Source: Tomocerus qinae (lineage: Eukaryota > Arthropoda > Collembola > Entomobryomorpha > Tomoceridae). Taken from it: a stretch of 64,000 bases of DNA. The position numbers and the translations under genes were made by a program. Below the pieces are notes generated by a model. That model saw only the letters and a list, made by a program, of their open reading frames with translations, made no database searches and was not told where the DNA came from. Below are positions 1 to 14,600 of the stretch, one piece after another. The stretch lies in NCBI GenBank assembly GCA_020055645.1, contig CM034546.1, forward strand, positions 111,693,375-111,757,374, given 5' to 3'. The number at the start of each line of letters is the position of its first letter. Positions within the stretch are counted from its first letter, which is position 1.

Positions 1-264
1 GAATTAAGAATGGAATAAATTGACAGTGGGCCTGAATTATTATTTTGGGTTTTTCAATGAACTTACTTACAGCGGCGTATGTTAGGTTGAGCCCATTATT
101 TTTATCCAAAAATGTGAATGAAGATGATGTATAGCTTTTTTGTAATAATATTATGTGTTAAGGTTTAAATGGGATATTTAAAACGAAAGCTAAAAAATCA
201 ATCATTAGTACGTCGTAAAGTTGTTAGAATTATAATGATAATTTGAATATGACTGTGATTTTAG

Positions 265-2065
<1,801 letters not shown>

Positions 2066-5000
2066 GTTTACATTTTGTTTTTTTGTTTTAAGTGGTTATG
2101 TTTTGTTCATACATATGACGAGGCTGAGCCATGCGTATGTGCTTGATTGTTAGGCTTACTGTTAAGTATAGTAACACTTATGCTGCTATCTGTAATCTTA
2201 GCAAGACAGTGATAACAGCTGTATATATATGGTTACTGCAATTTCCTATGGGTGTACCAAATTCCTTTAATCCATATTTTCAGAACACATCCTTTAAGTC
2301 TAATAGCATGCCTTAAGTTTAAAATTGAATTTAGCTATTATTACTGTATCGGGAGATCTAAAGTTTTCAATTTACTTTATTGACCTTTTGGTGGTTGCAG
2401 ATATTAACTGTTATGGAACTGAGGTTGAAAGCTTTATGTAATAAAACAAATATTGGTGGTGCAGTAACTTATAATCGCATAATAGTAGACTTGCTAGTAA
2501 GTTACATGGTTAGTACTCTGTTAGATTTTTATTATTCTATTCAAATATGTCAATGTTGTCGACTTGTCATAATCTGATTCAAAAATTATTCAGGCACCTT
2601 AACTCATTAATTGATTAATATTGTTAGTTTTAGCAGATCACTGTGAATGTAATTAACTCAGTATAGTAAACCTGGTGATGTTGGCTAACAGTATGAAATG
2701 AAAACTACACAACGATAATTTAAACAGTCAGTGTTATCGTATAGTTTCCGAAAAATAATATTTCATTAACATTGACGATACGCGTGCTGTGCAATACGTG
2801 TCCTTAGGTAAGATAGATAGGGAAATCTGATAATTCAGTCTCGTTTCTGATGTACCTAGAAAGTCTGTAGCGCTATACTAATGTCGTCGTGAAAGTCATA
2901 TTCGAAAACTGAAACTATAGTTTGTGTCGGTGATTCACATGTTAAAAAGAATAGCTGTAGCAATAAGTGGTAAAGCATGTAACGTGCAGTACTTCTTATT
3001 CATATACTAATTAAATGTGTAGGAGGATATGATTGTGTGATGTGATACGATACTAAACATCCAGAATGCCAGCGAAGTTTCATGGTTGGTTATAGTTAAT
3101 ATTCAAATCCATATCAAGAAATAATTATAAATTATTCAACATGATTCCAAGATTTCTCTGTAATAATGCAATATGGGATAGGAAATAATTTTAGCAAATG
3201 ATTAATTGTGTCAAATTATGTTCGATGACCATTTGGGAGCTATTGTACAGTAGGTACTCTCTTATCCTATCTCTTTTAAAATTTAAAATTCTTGTTAATT
3301 AATTACTACTTATGTCAATGCTCTTGTTTGTTGAGTCCCTGTCCCTGCTTACCGCTGTTAATGAAATTTATATTTGTGGTTAGCCCTAGCTGAGTCAATC
3401 TAATTTTTTTGAATGCTACTTGCATCTTCAAGTAATTGTTCCTGCTAGAAAATATTTTATTAAAAACTGACAAGTTAAAGTTTCTTTTAGTTAACTGTAC
3501 TGATTGTTATGAAACGGTATTACCAAAATTAATGGACGTGGCCATTTAAATTCTCTCTTTAAAGTTAATGATATATAACCAATGACTTCCTGAGTTCTAT
3601 AATATCATGTCTTTTTATTGTTTTTGTTTCTGTAAGTTATTAATTTGTATCCCATCCTTTAAGAATTAAATATAGTTATAGGTCATAGTTGTTATTAAAT
3701 AATTTTAGATTAACTACAGTAGTATTTACCAAGTAATGATTTAGGTACCTACTCAATAAAGCTACCTGTATTGTAAATGATAATTGTGTAACTACTGAAC
3801 AGTTATGTATGCAGTAGAACGAAATAATTTCTCAAAGCTTTTGTGACTGCCAAAGCAGCGTTGATTCTGTTAGCAAATTATTAATTAAAGTAAACGTCAA
3901 ATGTAACAATGTGTGGATTTAATTGTGTTAGCTGTTATAGGGTGTGGTAGTCATTATATGCATAATAGAGAAAGGTGGACAAGAGTCGTACTGCTACTTA
4001 CTTTGTTTGTAGAAGATTGTACGTGAATATAGGTATACTTATACAACTATTGTGTATGGACTATAGATATATGAGAAGATTATAGATATATGTTCACACA
4101 TCCCATATTTTTGTTTTTATTGTAAAATCTTAAGTTTGCTGTTAACTTGTAGTTATAAATGACTATTAGTGCATCTTGAAAGTATTATGTTATCTGTATA
4201 TTGCACACTTAACTCAGTAAATATAGATCAGATGAAAACATCCATTACCTACCCTACTACTAAATATACAAGACAGACCAGAGAATGAATTGTATATTGA
4301 ATATAATAAAATGTAGGTAATAAGTGTGAAAGGAAAATGTTTATTTGTAGTAAACTTGGACTACAAGCAAGCAAGCTAAACTGTGACAAATACAACACAA
4401 TCCAATTATTATAATTCAATGATACATTACCTGTGCTTGTAACAAAGTTAATAATTCAGTACAGAATAGATAAGGAAGGGAAGAAGTTGTTGTTGAGCCA
4501 GATGGTTTACCTGATCTACTACATAATATTGAAAAATACGTATAAAGGTGTGCCGAATACTGATACCATAAGGAATTACTACTACTACATATTATACTTC
4601 GTCTCTAATCTTAAAAGATGTAATGTCAAACTAAAGTTGTAGTACTCAAGTATTGAAAATCGGTTTACTGTCTACTTATACGGAGTGGATTCACTGAAGA
4701 AATCAAATAAATGCATACAAATTAGATGTAAAATTCACCCTCCAGCTTATTTTATTCGACTATCCACACCCTACATCTCATACAGTTGTAATTATATTCA
4801 AAAGCTACATAAATTTTGTCCACATTTAGTCAAAGGACTGTTTACATAGCATCTTTATGATATGTCGTAATCATATACTCATGTACAAAGCATCATAAAT
4901 CAAAAATGCGTATTTTGCTGTGCATGTTTGACTAAAGATGCTCACGATACAGGTAAATGTCACAAGTATAGGAAATAGGAACCCACTGTGGTGGAAACCG

Positions 5001-5300
5001 CCTAACCAATAATTCGTGGTGGATATTGTCCATAGCCTACTCAACATTTCACTTTTCAGTTCAGACACCTAACTGCATATATAACATAACACATGAGATT
5101 TTTCACACAATAAACTAACCAACAGTTCAATTTCATACAAAATTTTCGCACAGTAAACTACACGTCTATGTGTAAGTAGTACTAAATGTACACTCATACG
5201 CATATGGGTAGATGCTCTCACACATGCAAACAAATATATTAGGTGCCCTAAATTATATTGTACTGTAGGTGACAAAAACTAATTGATTTGTGCAAAAAAA
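2066..5300 (+). other. FoxK 3' UTR and downstream intergenic DNA
   Basis: AT-rich sequence without a convincing reading frame. AATAAA hexamers at 3755-3760, 4305-4310 and 4706-4711 are possible poly(A) signals for FoxK; which one is used cannot be told here. A Pumilio-type TGTATATA lies at 2220-2227, but one such octamer is expected by chance. Short open frames (for example 2380-2577, 4433-4642, and 4871-5275 on the minus strand) have no recognisable domains. Confidence 0.5.
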
Positions 5301-8300
5301 AACTTAGTATTACTTAGAATTTTGACTTTTTATGGAAAGTCCTGATAGATTCAAAAATTTTCAACATACTAGAGGATCGAGATGGTTGGGGCCAACAGCC
5401 ACCGCAAACTGGCCAAGTGCATGGGTTCGTATGCGTGGTGTTGGTCTGTGACGATGACTTATTATACTACACTACACCTTTCTGTTTCTTTGTCATGAAG
5501 AATAGTGCATTCCCACAGAATGTAATTCCATGCCAGTTTTGCTACTGGGGAATTTTAGTGTGGTTTTGTAATTGGAATGGAAAGTAATAAAAGGTCAGAC
5601 AAATTGGAGGTATAGGGTTTTGGTATTATAATGGTTATCTGTGTAGTGATAGAAATGAGTGAGTTTTAATCCTGTTTGGCAGTAAGTGTAGGTTGACGTG
5701 ATCCTTTGGAGTGGGTAGGAAAGATGTAAATGATCATGTAGGACGAGGACTGCATTAGATCGGAAGCCAATTTTAGAAAACAGCAGGGATTAAGGATCCC
5801 GTGCTATCTGTGAAGTAGTAGATTGAAAGGATAATAAAGTCTGCGGAATATCGTGCAAAAGAGTTTTGTAACGACCAAGGTTGCACTGTGTGCGTTGATA
5901 CCGTATAATGTCTTGTCGTATTCGCATTCTCACTCTTCTGCCATTATTTCTAACCCAGAAAGGCTTTGTTGGTTCCGCGAGACTGTGTCTACTATGACAA
6001 GAGAGGAAAGCAATGCGAAAAGATTACGCAGACGCTATAGGGAAAGAAAAAGAAGAAAAGCGTTTGTGTTCTTCTCTATTCTCTTCTTTTCTCTGCAGGA
6101 CGAGAAGGGACCGTAAGGAAAGCATTTCGTCATTTGATCTCATGGGCTGTAAACTCACTTGTGCTCTTCTAGTGATACATAGTAGTAGTAGCTGTAGTAG
6201 CAGACCACGGTAATATCTACTATCTCGACTAGTAAATAGCACTAAAGGAGTGCTAGAACAAGCAAGACCAACTAGTCCGTACTACTCACTGCATTTCTCA
6301 TCGGCTGCTCTGCTTTCATTTTCGTTGCAGTAGTAGAGTCTTTAGCTGGGTGATCTGATCTCGGATCCTGTCTACTTTCTCTGCTTTCTCTCTGTCCAAT
6401 TTCAGTTTGCCTTTGGAATCAGACGATCGAACAACGTTCAGAGATTCACCCGCATTTCCGTTCGCTACCATCACTCTTCTCTCTCTAGTCTCTCCGGACT
6501 CACCTTTACTTTATTTACTCTGGCAGTAAATCATTCATTCATGTGCTTCATCATTTAGGTCTGCGAGAAGCATACCTGAATTTCTGCAGAAGATATTGTC
6601 TTCTTTGTTATCTACCATCGTCAAAAAGCCTTTGGTGAGTTGACTTATCTGTACATACCCCAATTCCATTAACAGTTAAACGTTAGTAGTTGTACTGAAA
6701 TGTGGATGAACTGAAGCGTGTTTTAACTACATTGACATGGATCCTACTCTCTGAAGAGAGTTTATTAAGTTTATTTACAACTACTACTACTACTACCATG
6801 TAGTAATATTACTTATTATTTTATATCTGCAGTGCACTCGGGTGAAAACGAAATATCACGGCTATATAGTTATTTACTACCAGAGAACTATTATTGTGGA
6901 GTTGTTCACTAAAGTCTTAGCATGCAATATAGAAAAGTAAACTGAGTGAGTGTGTGAGGATTAAATATCTAGAGTTTATGTCTGATGTGCTGCCTTCCAA
7001 CATTACATAGAAATGAGCACTCGAATTTTTATTTTCCCCAGAGTGAAAGTATTGAAAGCGAGAGAGTACAGATAGAGGGATTTCAAGCTTCAACTTGTCA
7101 TTTTTCATCCGATCGCATTAACTAGAATGCAAAATACTCAGCAAAAGATTTCCGTGGGAGAGAGCAAAAGGAAAATCTAATTTTTCTTTTCTACCAGCCG
7201 ATGAAAACGTCAACTTACTAAACACGCAAGATAGCTAAAGTGCGAGGTGCAATAGGTCTACCGTGAATTATTTAAGTACGTGTGTGAGTGAGTGAGAGTA
7301 GACACTACTAGCGAGTGAATATTACGTGTGTGACTCTAGACAGACAGGGAGAACACGCTGACGTCAGTCCTTTTTCCTCTCCAAGAAAGAAACCGGCACT
7401 GACTTTGGATTTGGATGAGATTCGGCGAAAGCTCAAGATTTCATCTCCTTATTCTTTTACTCTCTTGAGTTGACTTGAGTTGAGTTGTCTGTGATAGAGT
7501 GGTGATTTCATTGTAAGTACGGTTCGAGCTCCATGCTCTTCACAGAAAATTCTTACCAAAAGCTTCCAATACTTGTCTAGTGTTGACAGGGTTATGTATA
7601 CCTGGCAAATTCCTTTTCTTTTCTATAGTATTTCTTAAATCTATATCTTTCTATATACTAACGGAATTTCTTATAACTTTATTTTCTATTGTTATCCTGA
7701 ATAGAATGCTAATGCAATAAAATTGCAATGCAAAACAGAGATGTTACGTAAATACTAACATTAACGTCTGTGGTATTCCACTCATGAAATCAAACTTGAG
7801 AAGAAATGCACATTTGACAGAAATAATACATGCAAATACCCAGAATAAAAATGAGAAAACACGGAGAAAGTTGTCTGTCTGTCTATCTCACAATTTTCTC
7901 CCTGTAAATTAATAAAAACCTGTCACACAAAATTGTTGCCATTGTCAAATATGTAATTTATGCAGAAGTTGGCATGTCGTACGATAGGGGAAAGGGAAAC
8001 TGAGCCTCCCTTGAACTGTTTAAGCCCAGATTGCAAGTAGGCTGCCTATAGGACATCAAACAAAAGCCACCAACTACACCACACATCCGACTCCCATCCA
8101 ACACAGAGTATCGTATTTTACCAGACGCTAGCTTTCACCAAACACTCAACCGTATTCAATTTGCAACTCATCTTTATTCGTCGATCACCTATCTCCCTAA
8201 ACGTTATTTATGCCTGAACTGTTTTAAACATAAGGATGTAAACCAACCTCACCATGAATCGAGAATTTATTGATAACAATACTCCCATCTCTGATCTCCT

Positions 8301-8560
8301 AAAAGGACTCAACTTTGATATCAATCAGTTCCATAATACTTTATTATGTACTACATTCGTTCTTATACCTATCGACAAGTAATATGGAAGTAAATACAAA
8401 TCAGAAAAGTGTTACACCATTTAAATAGTCCGTTTGATATCGATAAAACTTTTGTGAAAGGTAGCTGAGTGTAGTGTATGGTTAATTTGTGCTAATGATG
8501 CAAGTGCGAGTGTAATAGTAATAATATAAAAGAACTAGCGAATGAGAGCAACTGCGGACA
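5301..8560 (+). promoter_or_regulatory. Upstream region and possible 5' UTR exon(s) of the CUB gene
   Basis: No coding exon recognised. From about 6300 to 6634 the sequence is richer in C and T and ends in a good splice donor (TTTG|GTGAGT, donor at 6635), so it could be a non-coding first exon of the gene whose ATG is at 8561. No TATA box or initiator was identified with confidence. Simple repeats include an ACT run near 6778-6797, GTGAGTGAGTGAG near 7283 and CTGTCTGTCTGTC near 7875. Transcript data are needed to settle the start. Confidence 0.25.
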
Positions 8561-8598
8561 ATGAGGACGATATTAGCCCAGAGTCGGCATTTAGCTGA
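8542..8598 (+). promoter_or_regulatory. Upstream ORF overlapping the CUB-gene start
   Basis: An ATG at 8542, 19 bases before the proposed main ATG at 8561 and in another frame, opens an 18-codon frame ending at TGA 8596-8598. It overlaps the signal-peptide coding region. If the transcript includes it, scanning ribosomes would meet it first, so it could lower translation. Its use is inferred only from position. Confidence 0.35.
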
Positions 8599-8651
8599 AT
8601 TGGCCCTCTTCATTTTATGTGTTGCTTTGTATACAGCAGAAGCACAACGAG
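8561..8651 (+). CDS. CUB gene exon 1: signal peptide
   Basis: Encodes 30 residues plus the first base of codon 31. A short charged start (MRTILAQSRH) is followed by a hydrophobic core (LALFILCVALY) and a likely cleavage after TAEA. The donor is G|GTATGT at 8652. It joins exon 2 in phase 1, making a glycine run at the mature N-terminus. Confidence 0.75.
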
Positions 8652-11600
8652 GTATGTACCACTTTTCGATTTTCCTATTGTATTCTCATTAGATTCTTGA
8701 ATTATGGTTGGTAATACGGAAAACATTGATGACTTTATGATTAGTGTTGCTTGGTAGAGTGGGAAAGCTAGCCGTATTTATTAATGTCCTCCCATGAATC
8801 GTATAGAGAGTGTCTGCACTGCGGAAATTTAGTAATCCGGAATTTGGCTGTCGCTGCAGACTTGACTGGTACAATGAAAGTCAGATGTACAAGTAGCATA
8901 ATACCCAGAGAATTCCACATTGTGGCTAGCCACACAGAGTCGTGCATTGTAGGATATTAAAGTGTAGGTAGTCTCCAGAAAGCAATTTAGTGAATATACT
9001 TAAAGAAAAAAATGTTTTATTAATATTAAGGTGTACATTACGATAGGAGAAAGTTGTTCTCCCATGTAGAAAGGGGCTTAGTACCTTTAAGTAGAGCATT
9101 GAATGAGTTACATCAATATAATATGGGAGAACTTTGGCCCATTAAACGCGTGGCCTAAAAGTAAAGGAGAGCCGGGCACAATAAATGTTTGCATCTCACT
9201 TCACTCTCGTCAGTCGCTCTTCTATATGATTAATATTAGCAAAGAAAAGTTCGGAGAGCGATAACCGCTAGCTAGCCACAGAGCAAAAAATCGATTAAGT
9301 TTATAAGGTTATATAGGGTAAGGTACAATATCTTGTGACGTCGTCTGGTTCTGGTTTGGTCTGTCGGGTTTGCCGTGTCACTACTTCACTTCTAATACAA
9401 TGATATTGAAATTCTGTCCGACGCGGACGAGAGAAAGCTTTTTTCACTTCACATGAAAATGCAGGCCGGAATTCAAAGTGACGTCTGCCAGATCCAATTT
9501 TCCAATGTAGGGATTGCTTTTACTCTACACTTAACTCTCCCTGAATTTCACATTCACTCACATTATACTTATCTATGTTATCCTATAAAAGTCCCATCCT
9601 TTCCCTCAAAGTAAATTCTTTAACATAAAAGGCAACTTGACAGAACCGAGCCACATTGTACACTCCTAAGACACAGGACGAACCAATCTAATCAAATTCG
9701 ACTCTTCTTACTACATCACATACCTTCAATCCAATACAGGCATTTATAGAGTTAAGGATTACTGCCTCAAGAATTTCTCTTATACACAACGATCCGAATA
9801 CTAGCATAGATCAGACAAAAAACGTCGACTAGAATGTTGAAACTTGAAACATTCCATTTCAGACAGCCTTCCTCCGATTAGGCAATTTGATATATAGTTG
9901 CACATAATATTTAATATATTAGAAACAGAATACCTTTGTAGTACCCTTTCGCGGTAGCGTGTTCAAGTTCCAGACATCTGCATTCCTGACTTTCAACATA
10001 ATATTAGCCAATGGATCTTTCATCCTTTCTCTTTGCAAAAAAAATCACACAGGAGTAATTGAATTCGCATCTAAAGTACAAAAGGATGTATTTTATTGAA
10101 CTCTTCGGTCTGGTAATTTTGGTCTCGTTTGAAGAATACTTTTAGATAACGAAATTTACTTTGTTAAATCAAGATTACCATTTGTCTAGGGCCTTTATGA
10201 TATACGGAGAGAAAGGAGAGTGGAGTATTCTATCAAAGTCAAATGTATAAATACTGCAGCAGAATAAACAATGGGTCATTTCGGTATTCAGCCTTTGCTC
10301 CGAAATCCCATTATTTAACCTGCTGGAAGACAATGATCCAATATCAAAAGAGCGAACTCGGGGAAACTAGAGTAAATAGTCCTGTCAGTTCAGTAGAAAA
10401 ATAATAACAAGAGTGCATTGTACTGTGCTGTGTCCTGTCGTGTTCTGTCAGGTCATAAAATACGGCCTTACCCTACACTAGTGCCCAACCCACCCTTAGT
10501 ATACTAGTAGAGAGAGAGAAATGCCGGTAGAATGAACATACTTTTGATAAATGTCGCTATAGATGTATACTATGTTTGTGTACTGCGACGGTTGGGAGAA
10601 AGTCAAGGCATGAATGAACGGGTCGAAGGAAACGATATGATTACTGAGTGTTTTTGTCGAATTTTCATTATTTCCTTACTGGCTTTGTCAGACATGATTC
10701 ATAGAAGTAATGGAAATGGGAAGTAGAGTCTTTAATCATCGACTAAATCCATTAAGACATACTAATGGCCTTTAAATTCCTTCCATTGTGCTACCCTTTT
10801 CTTACATTCTGAAGAGAAAAGATGACGTAGAGAAGCTGGGGATATCGAACGCTGCTAATGTAAACCTAGGTACTTCTCAAAGATATTCACTCGTCTATAT
10901 ACGGAGTCTAGTTACCAAAATGTCTGTCGTCCCTAATTATGATTATAGGTTCCCCAATGTTATAGTTATGCAGGTAGAACTAGTACTTCGTTAATTTAAT
11001 ACTGATATTATGCCTTTCAGTTTCAGTCTGCATCTATACTTTTGCAAATGGCCATTTACTAACTCCCCGTCCAAATAGCCCTAGAACTCACTCTGCATGT
11101 ACATATATACCAAGTAGTACTTATTGTTCGTTACGGCGTATCTCGGTTAGCAATTTGCGTTCGTTCTCAAGTTCCAGTCAGCTCACTTTAACTCATTTCC
11201 AGACTACAATGGAGGAAATAATAGCTGGCTTCTCCGATAAATTGTTCGTTGAATCGAGGAGAAAAATCCTGTCGACTAGAATGCCTCGTTGCTTCCCTTT
11301 TCTTTGGCTTCGGGTCAGCAAATGAAAGTGGAAGAGAGGCCAGGCGGGGAAACAGTGCAAAACATCATGTCACTGTTGTGTTTCTGACATCAACTCTTGG
11401 CTCCCGTAAACACAATGAGTCAAAAAGTCTTACCTTATTACTATCAACTTCTACTATGATCTAGTTAAATACTTATCGATACTATTTCTCTTACTTTTTT
11501 GCTATACAGTTTAACTTAATGGTGAACTATAAGAAACCCTTTATACCTGCTTATAGTTTAAAGTACTTATAATATAATGGTGTTTAAAATTGTGAGAATC

Positions 11601-14600
11601 TCCTATACAAAACAGTTTTTTAGAATGTAGAATAAAACGGCAGTATTATAAAAGTAGTAACTATCTGGACTATTAAGTGTTAACTACAGTGCAGGATAAC
11701 AATAGTCAAGTAAATGATTTGAAAGAGTGTTGTCCGTTGTTTTAGACTATACACTTAGGTAGCATTAGTCGGATGTCTATGTACTAATAGTTAGTTTGCC
11801 ATGATGAAGACAATAGAATAGACCTAAATTGGGTTGATCTAAGCTTTACGATACTCTCTGGGTAGGTGCTTTTGTCTAGTTATTGCGTAAGTTCAGGAGT
11901 CTGGAGTGCTGGACAAGGTATATTATATAGAATGGACTGAGTGAGAGGGAATGTGAGTTGGAGAATGTTGGTGAAATACTAAAAGCAATTGTAGTAGTGT
12001 CTATGGTGGTGTGTAGGATGTTTGTACGTGCAGTGGTGAATCCTCGAGGAAATAGATAGTAAAAGTAGCTGTTGGATGGGCAGATGGAAGTTGGGAATGC
12101 CTACTTTGTAGTAGACTCATAACATAACGTTGTAGGAAAGAGAAGAGACGAGTTAGGACCAAAAACCGAATTGGCAATCCCAGAGCAGCCATTTTTCCAT
12201 TGTGTCCTGTGGGATTCGGGGATCCTATGGCACGGAACTGTAGGATTACTTACGGAACATATATATCTAGATAGTAGTCAACAGACGAGAGGACCATCAA
12301 TGCCTTTCATTTGGTTCTTGTACATACTTTAGCGTAGTTTTCTTCTGTTCCAATGAGTCTCCTTAGTCTTTTTTCATCTTTTCTCTTTTTTTCTATTTGA
12401 ACCAAGGAGTAGAGGTAGTTAAGCTTCTATTCAGATCCACATCAACGTGTTTTGTGCCCTACTATTCCGTGCATGTAGTCTAACTCCTACTAAAACTAAT
12501 CTTCTGTGATGCACTTTCTCTCTATTTATTCCTTGCTAAACAAAAACTAGCATTGAAAAGGAAACTCGGGGAACAATGTTCAATGTCTCCGACGAAATAA
12601 TGTGCACAATTTTGGTTTCGAAGCCAAGGGACAATTCCTCCAGGTTGTATTTCCTTTGGTTTCCTTGTTTTACCTCCTAGACATTTCCATGAGAATTGTC
12701 TTTCCGTTTTCCTAGTTCCTAGTATTTACCATTCTTTGTATTCTTGCTCCAATTCTCGTCTTTTCTTATGTCAGACCTTATCTATTTATGGGTAGGTTAG
12801 TGAAACAGCTACTTACACAGATACAAAAACTCGCAGAATCCTACTATTTATTATTTTCTATTATACTATGTATTTATTAGTAGGACATGGCAAAGGGGAA
12901 TGGAAAGTTGAAGATATGAAGATAACTCACGATCAAGATGATTCGGATGCGCACAGTAAGGAAGTTAAAGTGAAATAAGAAAAGTACATAAGACCTACAG
13001 AGTCCGTCCTTAATTGAACCAGAACAACTTTTCAATTTCCGCAACTTCTAACTACCCGAATGTCGTCTCTCTCCCCATTTTTCTTAACTAAACAAGATCT
13101 ACAAGACTGTGCGGTGAAATAGAATTATTGAAAATCAGTTTTAGTTCCTCAAAACTTTAGCCACTCAACTCCACCCTATCTGACTCATTTATCTTTTTTA
13201 TCCGCCAATCTGGGAGGACGAGATGAAAAATTTAAATTCTCTCCCGTCAGAGCAATAAGCATTAGATTATTGCATTAAACCTTTAAAATTAGTAATCCAT
13301 GTATTTTACGAGAGTCTTCATTGATTTTATCTCACAATTTCAAACATAACCCGAGACTTTCCAACGGTTACGACTTCATTTTATGGCAATGCTGCATACT
13401 TTGTTGCTCATCGCAACTTTCTTCCAACTCTCTGGGGCATTATTGGTGTATATTACACGCATTACTTCCCTTTATTATTCCTCCATGCTATAGCACTGTA
13501 GACAATGTAAAAGCAGCTACCCAATCCACTATCTAACTACATTTTATATCACTATACAAGAAACAATGGACTCTGATGAGAAAACAGACGGCTAGGCATT
13601 CTATCCAGACCATCATAGCCAAACAACTTAAGTAGCACTAGGCCACTACCCAAATCATCTCTCCATGGGAAGAAACTCTGCAGGGTTCCCAAAAATAGTC
13701 CACCTACTCCTTCTATATACTATTTCACCCCGACTCAAGGGCCCGACAGTTGAATTTCACTCCAAAAACTTAAGTGCTTCTGTTTAAGAGTACATGTTGT
13801 ATTTTAGCTGTCAGTAGTTTAATCTTTTTCATAAATTTAATTCTACCCCAGTTATCTCACTGATTCATGCTACATTCATGAATCGTTCTATCGATCTACT
13901 GAATCTTGCTTCATGTTTTTTTAGATCTTTTAATTTGCTGATTATACAAGCCTTCGTCCCATTTTATAATCAAAGAAATAAATTATTGTCAAAACATGTT
14001 ACAGGTTTCAATAACTAATTAATAGTGTTCAAGGTTGCATATACCAAATTAATCGGTGTCCATTTTGTCAACTATTATATTTAAGTGGTAAGTTATTATC
14101 ATACCATGTAATATTATATCAATCATTTGTTGTACTGTAGTAAAGTTATAGCTTAGATTGTATTACATAGTTGGGAATCTTCATTTGCCCGGTTTTTGTA
14201 CAATAATTGTGATTTCGGGAATGCCCAAGTTAATGCAACTTAGTCAGAGTCCACTGACAAGACACAGATAATAACTCAAGCATAATCCTCGTTGTACGTA
14301 ATTCTGTTTACTATCTAAACTACTAATCTGTTTCCAACAATGCCATACATTGTGACGACCATTTCAGTAAGTACATAGTGCACAGAAAGAGCACTATTAG
14401 GTTGAGTTAGAAATTTTGCAGCGTCATAGCAAATTGAAAGGAAAGTGCGAGTTCCGACAAAAATGGGCTGAAGTGAGATGTGGCCATTTAAAACAAGAGA
14501 GAAGCTGCTGAAGCTGGTACCTTCATTCTCTGTAATGGGAATGGAAACTTTTAGTAGAGGATTCTCTACTTTGATTTTGATTTATGTGTAGGTACACGAT

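Noticed and set aside
5325..5589. Open stretch of about 88 codons with slightly higher GC
   Set aside because: No start in a good context, no splice sites at its edges, and the translation shows no domain or composition typical of a protein.
5853..6213. Arg/Lys-rich frames near 6 kb (for example with RRRYRERKRRK)
   Set aside because: They arise from a purine-rich run; the minus strand is open too and no homology is apparent.
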